From Bryoerythrophyllum caledonicum (taxonomy: Eukaryota > Streptophyta > Bryopsida > Pottiales > Pottiaceae), in assembly GCA_963971425.1 (NCBI GenBank), contig OZ020517.1, positions 21,276,462-21,340,461 on the forward strand: a stretch of 64,000 nt of DNA, read 5' to 3'. The first letter of the stretch is position 1. Every line of letters begins with the position of its first letter. Below are positions 44,301 to 57,185 of this stretch, in pieces. A program made the translations under genes and the position numbers. A model generated the notes under the pieces. It was not told where the DNA came from and did no database searches. It worked only from the letters and a program-made list of their open reading frames with translations.

Positions 44301-47168
44301 ATTATTTGAAACATCCATTGTATTGCAAATACAAATTTTCAAACCTTCATAATAAATTTTCTTGGACTTGAATCGTTCAAAGAGAAAAGTGATTCAAGTT
44401 CTTTAAGGTCCATCTTCACATTTTCTAAAGTTGTATTTGACCAAACCGTTTTTTCTGTTGATTTGGTTGTAATTTTATTCCATACTAGTTGTTTCAATTT
44501 TGGTTTTTTAATGTCTTTGTTGAGTGTTGGCAAAGGAGGTGGTGTAGGGACACGTTTAATATCATGAACAATGATTTTGGGGATAGTCTTTGAAGAATGA
44601 AGAGAAGATGGCACTGGAAGTGGAGAAGGTGGAATAGGTGGAGGTACTGTAGGAGATTCACGAGGTCGAGGTTGTGGAGGAGGTCGTGGTGGTGGAGGCG
44701 GTGGAGGAGGAGGAGGAGGTGGAGGTGGAAATGGTAGTGGCAAAACTTGTGGCAATGGTGGAGGAAGTTCACGAGCTTGAGGTTGTGGAGGAGGTGGAGG
44801 CGGCGGCGGAGGTGGAGGTGACAATGGTAGTGGCAAAAGTTGTGGCAATGGTGGAGGTGGTGGAGGAGGTGGGGGTGGTGGAGTATGAAAAAATTGGTTT
44901 ATTTTATATGGTTTTTGACCATAGAGTGAAAGGACTTGCAACTGAAAAGATGATGGTGGTTTCCAATACGAACCTATAATATTTTGAGATACTAAAAGAG
45001 GAGGTGGCGATGAAGGAGGATCTGAGAACGAAAAAGAGGCTGACATAAAAGAATCGTTATTAGAGAGTGGTGATGAAGGAGATAAAGATGAGAGAGGTGA
45101 TGAATATGGAGATAAAAAATATGGAAATGAAGGTTGTAAAGATGAATCTGTAGTTTTAGGAATTTGCATTGAAGGTGATATAGACAAGGGTGATAGAATT
45201 GAAGTAGAAAGAATTCTAGAACAATTTAATTGACTTAATTCAAAATTTAGAGTTGAAGGCAAAGGAAGTGGAGGAGATGGTGGAGGTGGTGGTGGAAGTA
45301 GAGGAACATATATTGATTGTTTTAAAACGTTTTTATTCAAAGAATCAGGTGGTACTTTTGTTAAAATTTGATTAATAGAATTCAAGTACAATTCACTTGA
45401 ATTTATGCTATTAAAAAATGACTTATGTATTTGTAATGATTCGTATATTGAAGCCATTTTTTTCTCATTTTGAAAACCATTTATATATTTTGAAGCACCA
45501 ATATCCATAAAATCCTCATCTTTATTATTAGCATGTGGATTATTTTGGTTGTCTTGCACATAGTTGTCTTCATGTTTGATAGTATTCATTACAGGCATAT
45601 TTGTAATGTAATTATCTTCACAAAATAATGATACTTCAACATTCAATGGAAGATAAAAATTTGTATAGAGAGGTCTTATATGTTGCGTATATTTAGCTCC
45701 CATAGATAGCTTCTGTTCACATGGCAAGTTCAAATTTGAAGATATTACATCTTTTTTATTGATAATTTTACAAAATAGATCAACATATTTTATTGTATCT
45801 ATATATATCTCAACTAAACTTGTAGAAACACCATCCTTTTTTGTGGAATTTAATTCAATTTCATCACTATCTATATTTTTTGAATACATATCATTTTTAT
45901 TTATAGAATTCAAGTGTACATTATCGTTGTTGTCTCCTTTAATTTTGAGCTTCATACATAACATATCTCTTTCAAATGATGATAGTGTATGAAATTTGGT
46001 TTCTTTTTTATTATAGCCAATTGATTCTCTTAAAAAGGAATATCTCTTAAGATCAAATTCATCTAATTTTATTGAACTATACCTATCATTCAATAAGAAT
46101 GGCTTGTGAGATTTCAATTGAAAAATCGGTGTCATATAATTGATGTGAGATGTTGATATTTCAGCTATAGTTCTTGTAGACAATGCACTGTAAAGACTTG
46201 TATGATTCAAGCAATGGTTGTTTTGTTTAATGATATCAAAAAACTTGATATTGGTCTCTTCATTTATATCAAATCGATATTTCCAATAATTAGGTATAAA
46301 ACAATTTATTTCAATTTCACATTCTTTTATACCTTTACAATGTGATTCTGACAAATTTGTACAACTTTGTGTTGTTATTTCATTTAGTGAAAAATCATCT
46401 TCATTTATGGGGCATGTAAAATTAAATTCATTTGATGCTTTTGTACTGTACAACATTGATTCTTCTTGATAATCATCATTGGTATGTATTTTATTTTGTT
46501 GATGAATACCTTGTGAATAGTATTTTTCATTGATAAATTCTAAAACCGAAGCTTTTGAATTACTTGTCACACATTGAAGATTGCTTTGATTACATCTTAA
46601 GATATCTCTTTTCAATTGAAATTTATGTTTGAAATCATTGTAATAACTACAATACAAAAAATGATTTTTTAAAAACTTACTTATATAGCTTAGAATGAAA
46701 CATGTAATGCAATCAATAAAATTAAAAATAGTTATTCAATTATTAAAAAGAAAATCTATTGAATGGAATGAAATGAACTAATATAGCGTTTATGATTGCA
46801 ATTATATTGTGTTTACAATTGCAATATACAACGTTTTATTTTGTAATATAAATGTAACAACCGGTCAATCAATCTACAAGGATGTTCACCTTCATTAATG
46901 TTATTTGCAATCTTGAATTATGCAAAAGTGTGGTTGACACCTTTGAGGAAAGTTGTCTTTGAAAGTATTCAAATGATAAAATTTGGGTTCTTTGATATTG
47001 CTGAAAGCTTTTGAAGGTTGTTCATTTTGAATACTCAAAGGAATATTGGAATTCATATGTTTATCTGTTAAAAATTTGCCAATCAAAATCTGCAAATTTT
47101 GAGTTCCTTTAATTTTAATAAAAAAATGTAAAATATAAAGACAAGAATTAAAAAGATATGATTTATAC

Positions 47169-47224
<56 letters not shown>

Positions 47225-48886
47225 GTATATATATATATGTATATATATATATGTAAATTAGATATATTTCAAATTTTTATAATACAAATGCAATTAAGTA
47301 GAGAATGTATTGCACATATAGTACCACAATTAGAATTCAATGAAAACTTGAAAACATTAGATTTTGGAGCTTCAAAATGTGTTTTTTGATTGCAATCAAA
47401 TAAATAACCCCATTCTTCAATTAGAGTTGATGCCATCATGATCGAAATTTGGATAATATTGAAATCCCTAAAATCAAATAATACTTATGATTTAGATCTC
47501 ATAAGAGTTTGTTAAAATGAAAATTTTGACCAGTAATTTCTATTCAATTTTGAAACAAGTTTGAAGCACAAAATCAATGTCTATAATGATAAATCATTAT
47601 AAATGTATAATTACCTATAACATTCTTTTTCATCATTGCATCTTTTAATTAAAAGAGGTCCAATAGTTTTAATGATTTGAGATGAATATGACTTTTTATT
47701 ATTTTCAATTGAAATAATGCTATTTAACAAGTACATTATATTCTTCAATAATGCAAAATTTGATGCAGGAAGACGTTGTAATAATAATCGAAATACGTAT
47801 GCGCGTGCTTGTGGTTTTGATATTGCTACAAATTAATTATAACATTTAATTTAATCGACATTTATACATTACAAGTAAATTAAAAATTCAGTTGAAGAAA
47901 TATAATTGTATAAACATTTCAATGAAATTCTAAATAAAATATATAATGAAGTTGTTAAAACAAGTAAACTATTTCTAATAATAATTTTGAATGATATTTT
48001 TCATATAAAATTGATACTCATTTATAATTGAATCATATATTATAGTAAAAGCATGAATTTGAAACGATATTACTCAACTTGTAGATGTAACAAAAGCATC
48101 ATGAAATAAATTTGTAAAAAGGTAGCCATTGAGCTCTCTAAGATACAATAATACAACTGCAGCAACAGCATGTGCATTCAAATGCTTCATTTTGATATTT
48201 TTAGTATCTATATGTGCAAATGAAAATGAACAATTGTCACTTTCTATAGTAGTAGATATATATTGTTGATGTCATAAATAACAAACAAATGAAAATAAAA
48301 TCATATATAATATATTATTAACCAATCATTTAAGCAATGGCTTTGTTTTTATTAGGCATTGCAAAATTTTAATAAAAACATATTACATTTTGAGGAATAT
48401 GATATAATTTAGATTAGCAAGCAACATCAATTAGTTACTTGATATGCAACTTTGACTCTTTATGCATGATTTGTATTGAACCTACCATCAATTTCAAGTT
48501 GTGTGAACCATTTTCTCATATCATACACATCTTGCCAAGATACCGGAGTTGAAAATAAGCCTTCAACTTTAGTGGCTGCATGAGTAATAATGATATGTTA
48601 TCATTTTCTAAGGATGTTTTTAAAATGATATTTTCAAGCTACATGATTGAATTAAAATGCAAAAAAGAAAATCTAGTAAATGAAATCATATAAATGTTGT
48701 ATGATTTTTTTTTAATAAATTAAGCATTTTGGTTAAGATCTTAATATATGGTTTTTTGTATTGTACTTACAAAGACTTACAAGTTGCAATCAAGTACCCA
48801 ATTGCTCGTTGTAAGCCAAGAAAACTTGTCATGGTATCAATTGTGGAAATATCTCGAAGGTGAAGTTTGTCAATTGAATCAATCAT
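41306..48886 (-). CDS. Class III formin: RhoGAP-like domain, FH1 and FH2 (13 exons)
   Basis: Exons, 5' to 3': 48886..48781, 48575..48486, 48243..48079, 47825..47615, 47467..47325, 47106..46941, 46646..44345, 44163..43910, 43714..43624, 43383..43141, 42655..42231, 41956..41829, 41487..41306. All joins are GT-AG and keep phase, giving 1501 residues and a stop at 41306. Residues about 36-190 form a RhoGAP-like domain (GLFSTP, HAVAAVVLLYLRELNG, LLLQRLPASNFALLKNIMYL, IGPLLIKR). A long low-complexity linker follows, then a proline-rich FH1 (44640-45310) that binds profilin, then FH2 (about 1008-1400) with LVWNKI, LDIKRAHNVSIQL, GNHLNGGSFRGAASGFKLETL and TTLLHFVV. FH2 dimers nucleate and cap growing actin filaments; its key Ile and Lys are present. 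Serine 44 stands where RhoGAPs have the catalytic arginine. The gene is AT-rich like its surroundings. The start codon and first exon are the least certain parts. Confidence 0.88.
44640..45310 (-). other. Formin FH1 polyproline-coding tract
   Basis: This part of exon 7 encodes several runs of 6-14 prolines separated by leucine-rich spacers, the usual profilin-actin loading region of formins. On DNA level it is a GGTGGA-type imperfect repeat and is likely to vary in length. Long open frames on the opposite strand are composition artefacts. Confidence 0.8.
47167..47256. repeat. AT microsatellite in a formin intron
   Basis: A (TA)n tract with regularly spaced GTATAT interruptions lies in the intron between exons 5 and 6 of the formin. 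It is close to a perfect palindrome throughout. Confidence 0.85.
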
Positions 48887-49220
48887 TTTAGAACTATCTA
48901 CACTTTCTATTTCATATCTTTATGAGTTTTATAGTGATAAAATGCAATTGAATTTTCATGTGAATGCAAATATGCATTTGTAATGGTTCAAAACGCTATT
49001 CTAAATCAATATAGACATAATAGCAAATCATTACACATTGAATAACCTTAATGCAATTTTTAAAAACATAGTCTAATTATTGCCTTGCTTTTATAAAATC
49101 ACATATTTATGATTACAATTTATGAAAAAAAAAATTCTCCATTCTTTTGAATGATCCTAGATTATTTAGAAATTGTATGTTGGTATCTAGGGTTATGATA
49201 TATATATAATAGGCGACAGT
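48887..49220. other. Formin upstream region
   Basis: AT-rich DNA between the proposed formin start codon and the telomere-like repeats. It should contain the promoter if the first exon is correctly placed. A further 5' exon cannot be excluded because TGTAG at about 48897-48901 could be an acceptor. Confidence 0.35.
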
Positions 49221-49230
49221 CTGTCCGCCG

Positions 49231-49460
49231 CTCCCTAAACCCTAACCCTAAAACCCTAAAAACCCTAAAATCCATAAAAATCCTAAAACCCCCTACAAAC
49301 CCAAAAACCCCTAAAAACCTAAAAATCCTAAAAACCCTAAAAATCCTAAAAATCCCTAAAATCCTAATACCCTAAATCCTAAACCCCTAAAATCCCTAGA
49401 ATCCCAAGAAACCCTAAAAACCCTAAAAACTCTAAAAGCCTAAACCCTAAATCTAAGATT
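49231..49460. repeat. Degenerate plant-type telomeric repeats, interstitial
   Basis: About 230 bases of CCCTAAA, CCCTAAAA and AATCCTAAAA variants in one orientation. Only the first few copies are canonical. The tract is bounded by ordinary sequence on both sides, so it is internal rather than a chromosome end. Confidence 0.85.
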
Positions 49461-49470
49461 TCCCCGGAAC

Positions 49471-49779
49471 ATGCGCGCTGTTGTTGGTGAACGCTGTGTG
49501 GATTTGGGCAACCGTACATTTCCAGAGTGGCTCCTGGCGCTGGAGGAGGACTGGCTGGAGAAGGTGAAGGATGATATGATCAGGTGTCCACGGGCGATGA
49601 TTGTCGGCAATCACACCTTGAACGGCTTGATCAATGCCGTCTATGGAGGAATTGCTGACCTGGAAGCAAATGTGCGGGAGTACTTCAGCGGTCGTGCCAT
49701 CCTTGCCGCACGGAATGACGACGTTTTGCGGATCAACGCACGACATTTCGAGGGATGCAAATTGCAATCTAAAATATAA
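49471..49779 (+). pseudogene. Pif1-type helicase fragment of Helitron style
   Basis: A 102-codon open frame immediately follows the telomere-like tract. It contains FPEWLLALEEDW, DDMIRCP, LINAVYGGI and GRAILAARNDDVLRIN, matching the spacing of the C-terminal part of Helitron helicases (FxxWLL, DDMxxxP, LIDxVY, RAILxPxNDDVxxIN). The Rep domain, Walker motifs and helicase remainder are missing here, so it is a captured or truncated piece. It is much richer in GC than the AT-rich flanks, which marks it as an insertion. It could also be from a host Pif1, but the RAIL-NDDV block is the Helitron form. Confidence 0.6.
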
Positions 49780-52280
49780 CACGTCAAACAAAATTTATTA
49801 GGAGCACTAATAAAAAGCCTTCCCCGGTCGGAATGACGGATACCAATACTAGTGATATATAAATGTATAAATATATATACACTTAAGTGTGTACTTGTTT
49901 GGTATAAATCTATATCAACTGAGACAATGTATCTATCTCTAATTTTCAAAGTACGTGGTTAATTAATATGTTGAAGCATAATTTCATTAAAAATAATTTT
50001 AATGTCACTTGATAAAGTGTTCTTTAAGACATAGTACCAAGTTAATGAATTTGAACTTAATTCACGAATTAATTAAAATCTAATCAATTGAATTTTAACC
50101 CTCCCAAATACAATCAATAGGTGTAAGAAGATGGTTTGCATTGTTAAAAAAAAACATGATATATTTGTAAAACTTCAACTAATTATTTTTCTAACTTATA
50201 ATTTTTTAAAATATAAACTAAATATAAATATTAAATATAATATCAACAAAACCAAAATTTATATTGAAGTAAATTAATTATTTAAAAGTATATATTTTAA
50301 AATCGAAATTATACTAAAATATAAATATAAATAAAGAATAAAAATGATATTGATTCCAAAACTAATGTTATGGACGCAAAAATGAATAAAAGGATAACCA
50401 GGGTGTTTTAATTTCTTTTTAATTTAAGAAAAAAATTCAAATCAAATTCAAGAAAATTTAAAAATTAAGTTTGCCTTGGAACTTCAAGTCCCATTAATTT
50501 ATGGTGATCGTAAGACCATTCTATAACATAGTAAATATGCTATCTTTATTCACAATGAGATAACGAATCACAATTTCTAATTTTTGGAAAGTCCGATTAG
50601 GATTCTTAGGAGTTTTTAATCTGCAATGGGGCTTGATGTCTAAGGCAGTGATTGGTCGCAATTTGATATGTTGTGTTGACCGCAAAATGCAATGATGTTC
50701 AATATCTCTTTTTGATTTGTAAACTTGTTTTGAACAAATGGAAAGAAATGTCAACATATTATCAAGATTAATATCTAAAGTTAATATCTAAAGTTTAATA
50801 TCTACAGTCTAATATCTAAAGTTTTAGTTGGAAAATATACAATTGGGGATTTTTTTTGCTCATGAGTAATGTAAGACAATATAAGAAGGCACTAGGACCC
50901 TATCATAAGTCCAATTTTAAGATTATCAAGATAAACAACTCAGCTCTTTTGGAACTTAGCACCTAAATTAACATGAGCATTAACATTTAAAACCAAGTCT
51001 TCTATGGAAATATATTAGCAATACTTCTAAACACAAGCACATACGTTCACATAAAGTGTACAAATTGTGCCAACAATAAGAGGTCTAGTACTCCACAAAT
51101 ATAGTTTTTTTATATATTTGGTAAAAGCAAAATACACAAAATGAGATTGGAAGCTTTGAAAAAAAATGGATCAAAAGCTTATAGAAGATCTGTTGACATG
51201 GATGTTGAAAAACCAACCATTTTAGAAAAGGTAATTTTGGAACGGTTCATTGTATGCTACCTCATTATTTTCAATTTCACACTTTTAAATTTTCACTAGT
51301 AGTTTTAATTGTAAATGTTGAACCTTAATATGATGTGAGAGCTTTGAAAAAATTATATCTATTTATCATTTTCTAAGTTACATTATTAGTTGTTATATCA
51401 AAGCATAATTCTGTCATGAAACTTGTTAAACAAACTTAATAAAGTAATGAAAGCCAATTCATAAATCGTTTGATAAAACTAAGTAAATTAATTTATAAAA
51501 AATTTACAAATGATTTGATAAATTTTAACCTCCCACATACAAATTTGAGTAAAAACTTAAAATCAATTTCAAGATTACTTAAAAATTGTGTTTCCTTTGG
51601 CACCACAAAAAACCATTTATTTATTGTGACCAAATTAAGATAGCTTTCTGATATTGTAAATACACAATTTTTATTCACAAAAATTTAGACATTTAAATTC
51701 AAATATTTATGCAATGTCCAATGAATCATTATGATTTGCATTGTTGGTGCCCAAGTCACTACCATTCAAAATAAAATTCTCTAGTAATAATTTATTGTTA
51801 TAAATATAAAAATTGTAACTATAATTATTTATTTTATATTTATTCATTTTAATAAATTTTAATACTTAATATTTTGAAATGCCTCGACTATTGTAAGGAA
51901 TTGACAATGTAATTAAGAAAAAAATAGAATTAATTTATAAATTTCTATTATCTTAATTGGTCTTCAAATTTCTATGGTTAAATAAATATATCACATATTT
52001 CTTATCATGACATAAAGATCTTAAACTAACTCATTCAAATAATATCTATGTATCTTAATTTAAGTAGATACTTAACATGCATTTATAAACAATAAGAATA
52101 TTTGTAACCATTCCTAAAGTAGAAAAACAATTTAGTAATAATTTTGGGAGCCTAAATACTAAATAAAAAAATTATCTTCAATATGTAGTTATACTTTTAA
52201 GGATTTTTTAGAACATGCATTAGAATGTTTTATTTTTCAAAACAACCTTCTTTAGTCCTTTTGGGATTGTGTTAGGGACA
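49780..52280. other. AT-rich intergenic DNA
   Basis: About 2.5 kb of very AT-rich sequence with no open frame that looks coding. Near 50760-50820 the phrase TAATATCTAAAGTT recurs four times as a short tandem. No terminal repeats were recognised. Confidence 0.5.
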
Positions 52281-52299
52281 TGACCTCTGGAACCTTCTA

Positions 52300-55200
52300 G
52301 TTCCTATTACTTTAGAAACTCTTTTTTTGTAGATTAAGTTATATTTAAAGATCGAGGCTAAAGAGTCCTTCAGTCTCAACAACGCATCTCCTGGAGCCAT
52401 CGCTCACCCCTCTTGATGTTCGTGTGCTTATCTTGTTAATCCAAGTTCATATCAGTTCAAGTTTATATCAGTTTTCCCTCTTCTAGTTCTTCAGGATTCT
52501 AGTTCTTGTCAAGTATTCTTGTATCTTGTATCTCTGACAGTTTGTCAAGTCTAGAGTCACTTGAGTATCAGAGTTAGGGCCGTTCTTGAGGTTGCGGTTT
52601 ACCCCCTCTTTTTTGAAGGTCTACTAACAATTTTAGAGGTTGCGGTTTACCCCCTCTAATATGATATCGCATTTTGTCACAACATTTGAGTCTTGTTCTT
52701 CTTGTGACAGTAGCGGACAACCTTTCTCCTTGAAGAATTGAAGGTTTAAAGGTTGCAATTTATCCTCCACTTAGCCAAGATTATATTTTTGATTATTCTT
52801 GTCTTTTAGCATGGCTAGGACTTAGGACATTATTATGCCTGAATTTGCCAAGGCTAAATTAGAAGCTATCGTTAATGCTATCAACACATTATTGGTCCGG
52901 ACCACAACAATTCAAAAAGTCATTGGTGGCTTTCAACAATATCAATCTCCCGCCAACTTGTAGAGAGAAACTCAACTTGTAGAGAGGAATTCTACCTGTG
53001 ATTCAACAAGATCCACCAACACAATGGAAGAAACCTCGTGGAAGCTTACTTGAGAAATTTGATGGCATGCACTCGAAGTTCTGAGGGTCTGTCAATCAAA
53101 TTTGATTGATAAGCGCCTTACAGTCAGAGCGCTACCCAACAGAAGAGTCACAAAGTTGGATTGATTGGGACGTTGCTTACAAGACAAGCTTTATCATGGT
53201 TTGCTCCCTTGTTTGAGAAAAGTTCACCCATCTTGAACAATTTTGACACTTTCAATGGAGGCCTTTGCGGAAGCATATGGAGAACATGACAAGGCTCGTT
53301 GGGCAACAACAAATATTTGATTCCTACGGCAAGGGATACATTCTGCATCGGCTTACACCTCAGATTTTAGACAACTTGCGTGCGACATAAACTGGGATGA
53401 AGCAACACTAATTAGTCAATTCTATTGGGGCTTGAAAGATATTGTGAAGGATTTTTGTTGTTGTCACTCCTTGACCTGCAAACGCTCAATGAGGCGGTCA
53501 AGCTGTCAAGTGCAACAACGAACTCTTCCAACGTTGCAAGGACTAGAGCTCATGGACTCCATCAAGGAAGCAGACAATCCAACAGACCTCATCTATGTCA
53601 AGAAGCAGTCCGAGTTCTCATTTGGAGGTTGCAGATATGCAAATTGACGCAATACGTGTCAAACATCTTACTGCGAGAGAGAATAAACATCGGATGGAGG
53701 AAGGACTATGCTTGTATTGCAGCGAAGGAGGTCACAGACTCCCCAACTGCTCAAAGAAGCTAAATCAATGTATTATGAAGACTAGAGCTGCCACAGTCTA
53801 GGAAAACAAAGATGCTAAGCGACAATAGGCACCGTGCGGCTGGACAGTTCAGTTTCTCAACAACATCTAGGTTCCTCTCTTTCCACTCAACCTGCACATT
53901 GTTTTATAATTCCCTTTTGTCTTTTGGTCCTCAAAAACTTAAAACCACTGGTTTGTCAGATTCACGAGCATCTGCTTGTTTTCTAGATGAAAAATTTGTC
54001 AAGAGTCACAAATTTCCTCTAGTCCAGAAATCTCAGCATGTCCATGTAGAAGTGATAGATGGACGATTTTTGTCCTTAGGCAGTGTTATCCGTAAAACAA
54101 TGCCTTTAGAGGTGACATTTGAAGGCCATAGTAGCCAAATTATCTCCAATGTCATCAAAATCCCATCAAATCCTATTATTCTTGGTCTAGATAAATACAA
54201 CCCATTTATAGATTGGAAGTTGCGAAAGATGACTTTCCCCTTCCCTTTGGAACATCTAGACAATAACCTATTAGCAAACGTGTTAGAAAATCATGAATGA
54301 AGAAACCCCTCTCCATTGAAGCAAGGGTGCTCGTAAGATTGTCCAAAGAAGGCACATCATTTGTCAACTATGTGGCTCCAACTAGTAAAGATAAGACCTT
54401 AGCAGCCAATATTCTAGAACAGAATAGGGATTTGAAGATGTGTTTTGAAAGAAGAATATTGACATACTTCCGGAGCACCATCCATATGATTGTGCAATTG
54501 ATTTGGAAGGAGCCCAACCAACCTTTGGCCCAATCTACAACCTATCAAAAACGGAGTTGGCCGAATTACGAAAGTATATTGACAAAAATTTGGCCAAGAA
54601 CTTCATTTGCCACTCCAAGTCACTAACTGGAGCGCCTATTCTATTTGTAAAAAAAGTGAGATGGCTCGTTACAAATGTGCATGGATTATTGAGGTCTCAA
54701 CAAGGTGATAAAGAAAAATTGCTATCCATTGCCTTTGATCTTTGGACATTGAGAACAACTTGGAAGTGCAAAGGTCTTTACCAAGATTGACTTGCGCGGA
54801 GCTTATAACCTTGTACAAATCAAGGAAGGAGACAAATGGAAGACAAACTTTTGTACAAGATATGGCCATTTCGAGTACAATGTCATGCCTTTCAGCCTTA
54901 CGAATGCCCCAACAATTTTTCAACACATGATGAATGACATTTTTTTGGAGCACCATGACAACTTTGTTGTCATCTATTTAGATGATATTATGATATTTCT
55001 CAAGAATGAAGATCATGAAAAGCACGTTTGTTTGGTCCTTGAAAAATTATGCGAGCAAGGAATTAAAGACTCTACGCCAAGCCAGAAAAGTGTTTATTTC
55101 ACCAAACCAAGACGGAGTTTCTAGGATTCATTGCAATTATGGAAGGCTTGAAGATGGAACCGAAGGAGGTGGAAGCTACAGTGTCTTGGGAAGTTCCGAA

Positions 55201-56606
55201 GACGGTTCGAGACGTATAGTGTTTTCTTGGCTTTGCTAACTTCTATCAGATTTTCATCAAGAATATTCATTATTGGCTACTCCGCTCACACTGTTGACAT
55301 GCAAAGACAAGCTTGATTGAAGGCCGTTAGCAGAGAAGGTATTTTCAAGATCTTAAGACGGCATATACAGTCGCGCCAATCTTGGTGCACCTAGATTTTA
55401 CAAAGACACCCTATTTGGAGACTGATGCCTCGGATTTTTCTTTGGAAGCTATAATTTTATAGTTAAAGAGGACGAGAAGCGTCATCCAATTGCGTTTTAC
55501 TCTCGTAAGTTTTCTACTGCGGAGATTAATTATGAGATCCATGATAAAGAACTTCTTGCTATCCTGGATTCTTTTCAAGAGTGGCACCATTTTCTTGAAG
55601 GAGTTGCGCATTTACATATCACAAAAATTTGGAGTACTTCATGTCATCTCGTGTTTTGAATAGGCGCCAAGCTTGATGGAACATGTTGCTATTCTGGTTT
55701 GATTTTATTATCACTTATCGACCGAGGAAGTAACAAGGACTATTTGATGCTCTATCAAGGAGATCATATCTTGCGCCCGAGGTTGGAGAGGCAGCATTTG
55801 ATCCACAATGTACAACTCTGTTGAAGCCATAACTAATTTGCCTTTGCACTATTGTTACATCAACACCTGTTGATGTTGACTTCCTTGACCAAGTGCGTAT
55901 TGCAACCAATGGAGATCTTGTGGCCCTCAACATCAACCGTCGCCTTGGTAAAGATGATAAATTTAAGGTGGAAAGAGATTTGTTATACTTTGAAGAACGT
56001 TTATTCATCCCAGAAGGTCCGAGATGGCTTCGAGTTCTTCAATCCCACCATGACTTCCTAGCTGCGGGTTATTTTGGATACAACAAAACTTTGAAACTTC
56101 TTTCTAGAGATTATTCGTGGCCCAAAATGTGGAAGGATGGAAGAATTTTGTTACTTCTTGTGACATTTTTTCAAGGTCCAAGAATCCTCGGCATTGCCTT
56201 TATGGTCTTTTACAGCCATTGCCTATTCCTCGCCGGCCATGGTCTTTGGTCTCTATGGACTTCATTTCCGTCACCAAATTCATTTGACAACATTTTTATT
56301 GTGGTGGATCAGTTTACAAAGATGACATACCTTGTCCCTTGCAAGAAATCCTTGTCAAGCAAAGACAAGGCAAGACTATTTTTTGATAATGTGTATTGAT
56401 ATCATGGTCTAGTAGATGATATCGTATCTCATTGGGGAACCCAATTTGTATCAAAATTTTGGGATCTATTTTTAGGATATTGAGAGTGGATATCAACCTC
56501 TCTTCAACTTTCCATCCTCAAATTGATGGTCAAACAAAATGGGTTATTCAAATTCTTGAGCAGTATTTACGATGCAGAATCAACTATTAGCAAGACAACT
56601 GGATGT
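52300..56606 (+). mobile_element. Ty3/gypsy LTR retrotransposon fossil
   Basis: A primer-site match to initiator-methionine tRNA (TATCAGAGTTAGGG near 52566) follows what should be 5' LTR and leader sequence. Then come gag (from about 52810), a CCHC zinc knuckle (near 53710-53760), protease (53950-54240), reverse transcriptase with the YLDDIMIF block (54780-55030), RNase H (55400-55620) and integrase (55880-56600). The order protease, RT, RNase H, integrase identifies the gypsy superfamily. The element is broken many times over and ends abruptly in the integrase at a repeat starting about 56607. No matching 3' LTR was recognised. It is moderately old. Confidence 0.85.
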
Positions 56607-57185
56607 CGTGTAAAGAAAGATTGATAACAACAACAGATCAAGAGTCCTAATCAACATCAAATAAACAAAAGACATACACTTAAACAAGTATACGTACTAC
56701 ACCCTCAAGGAATAACTAGTATATCACCAAGGTAATCAAGTGTCTTGCACTCCACAAAGGGAGAGTCAATGAATGCAAATATTATAAGTGAATGTGAAGC
56801 CTTTACTAATGATAAATAATCACTTACAAGCAAAGATAATCACTAAACACTCTCTAACTCACTCACAAAGCTTGACTTGACAAAGACGTCAAGTCAAGGA
56901 CGTGTGCGGCGCTATATGCACATACACACACACACAACCTAGAATAGACGAAAATAATCCATGAATGAATAAAGTGCGCCGCCGTACGTCTCAAACCCCG
57001 TAGATTAGTAATAAACTAATCTACGCTAACACTAAGATGCGGAGGGGCCCTCAACGCCACTTCCGGTGACATCTATTGTGTAAAGAAAGATCGATAACCA
57101 CTACAGATCCTGAGTTCTAACCAACATCCAATAAACAAAAAACATATTTTACAACAAGTATACGTAGTATACCCTCAAGTGCCCT
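56607..57185 (+). repeat. Pair of 105-110-base direct repeats
   Basis: The segment starting TGTAAAGAAAGATTGATAAC at about 56609 recurs from about 57079 with roughly 85 percent identity, ending at ACCCTCAAG in both. The spacing is 470 bases. The TG start and position at the edge of the gypsy fossil suggest LTR starts of another, unidentified retroelement, but ends and target duplications were not found. Confidence 0.55.

Noticed and set aside
44674-44979. Open frame rich in Val and Glu on the plus strand
   Set aside because: It is the antisense of the formin FH1 polyproline tract and has no independent support.
49231-49460. Chromosome end
   Set aside because: The repeats are degenerate and gene-bearing sequence continues on both sides.
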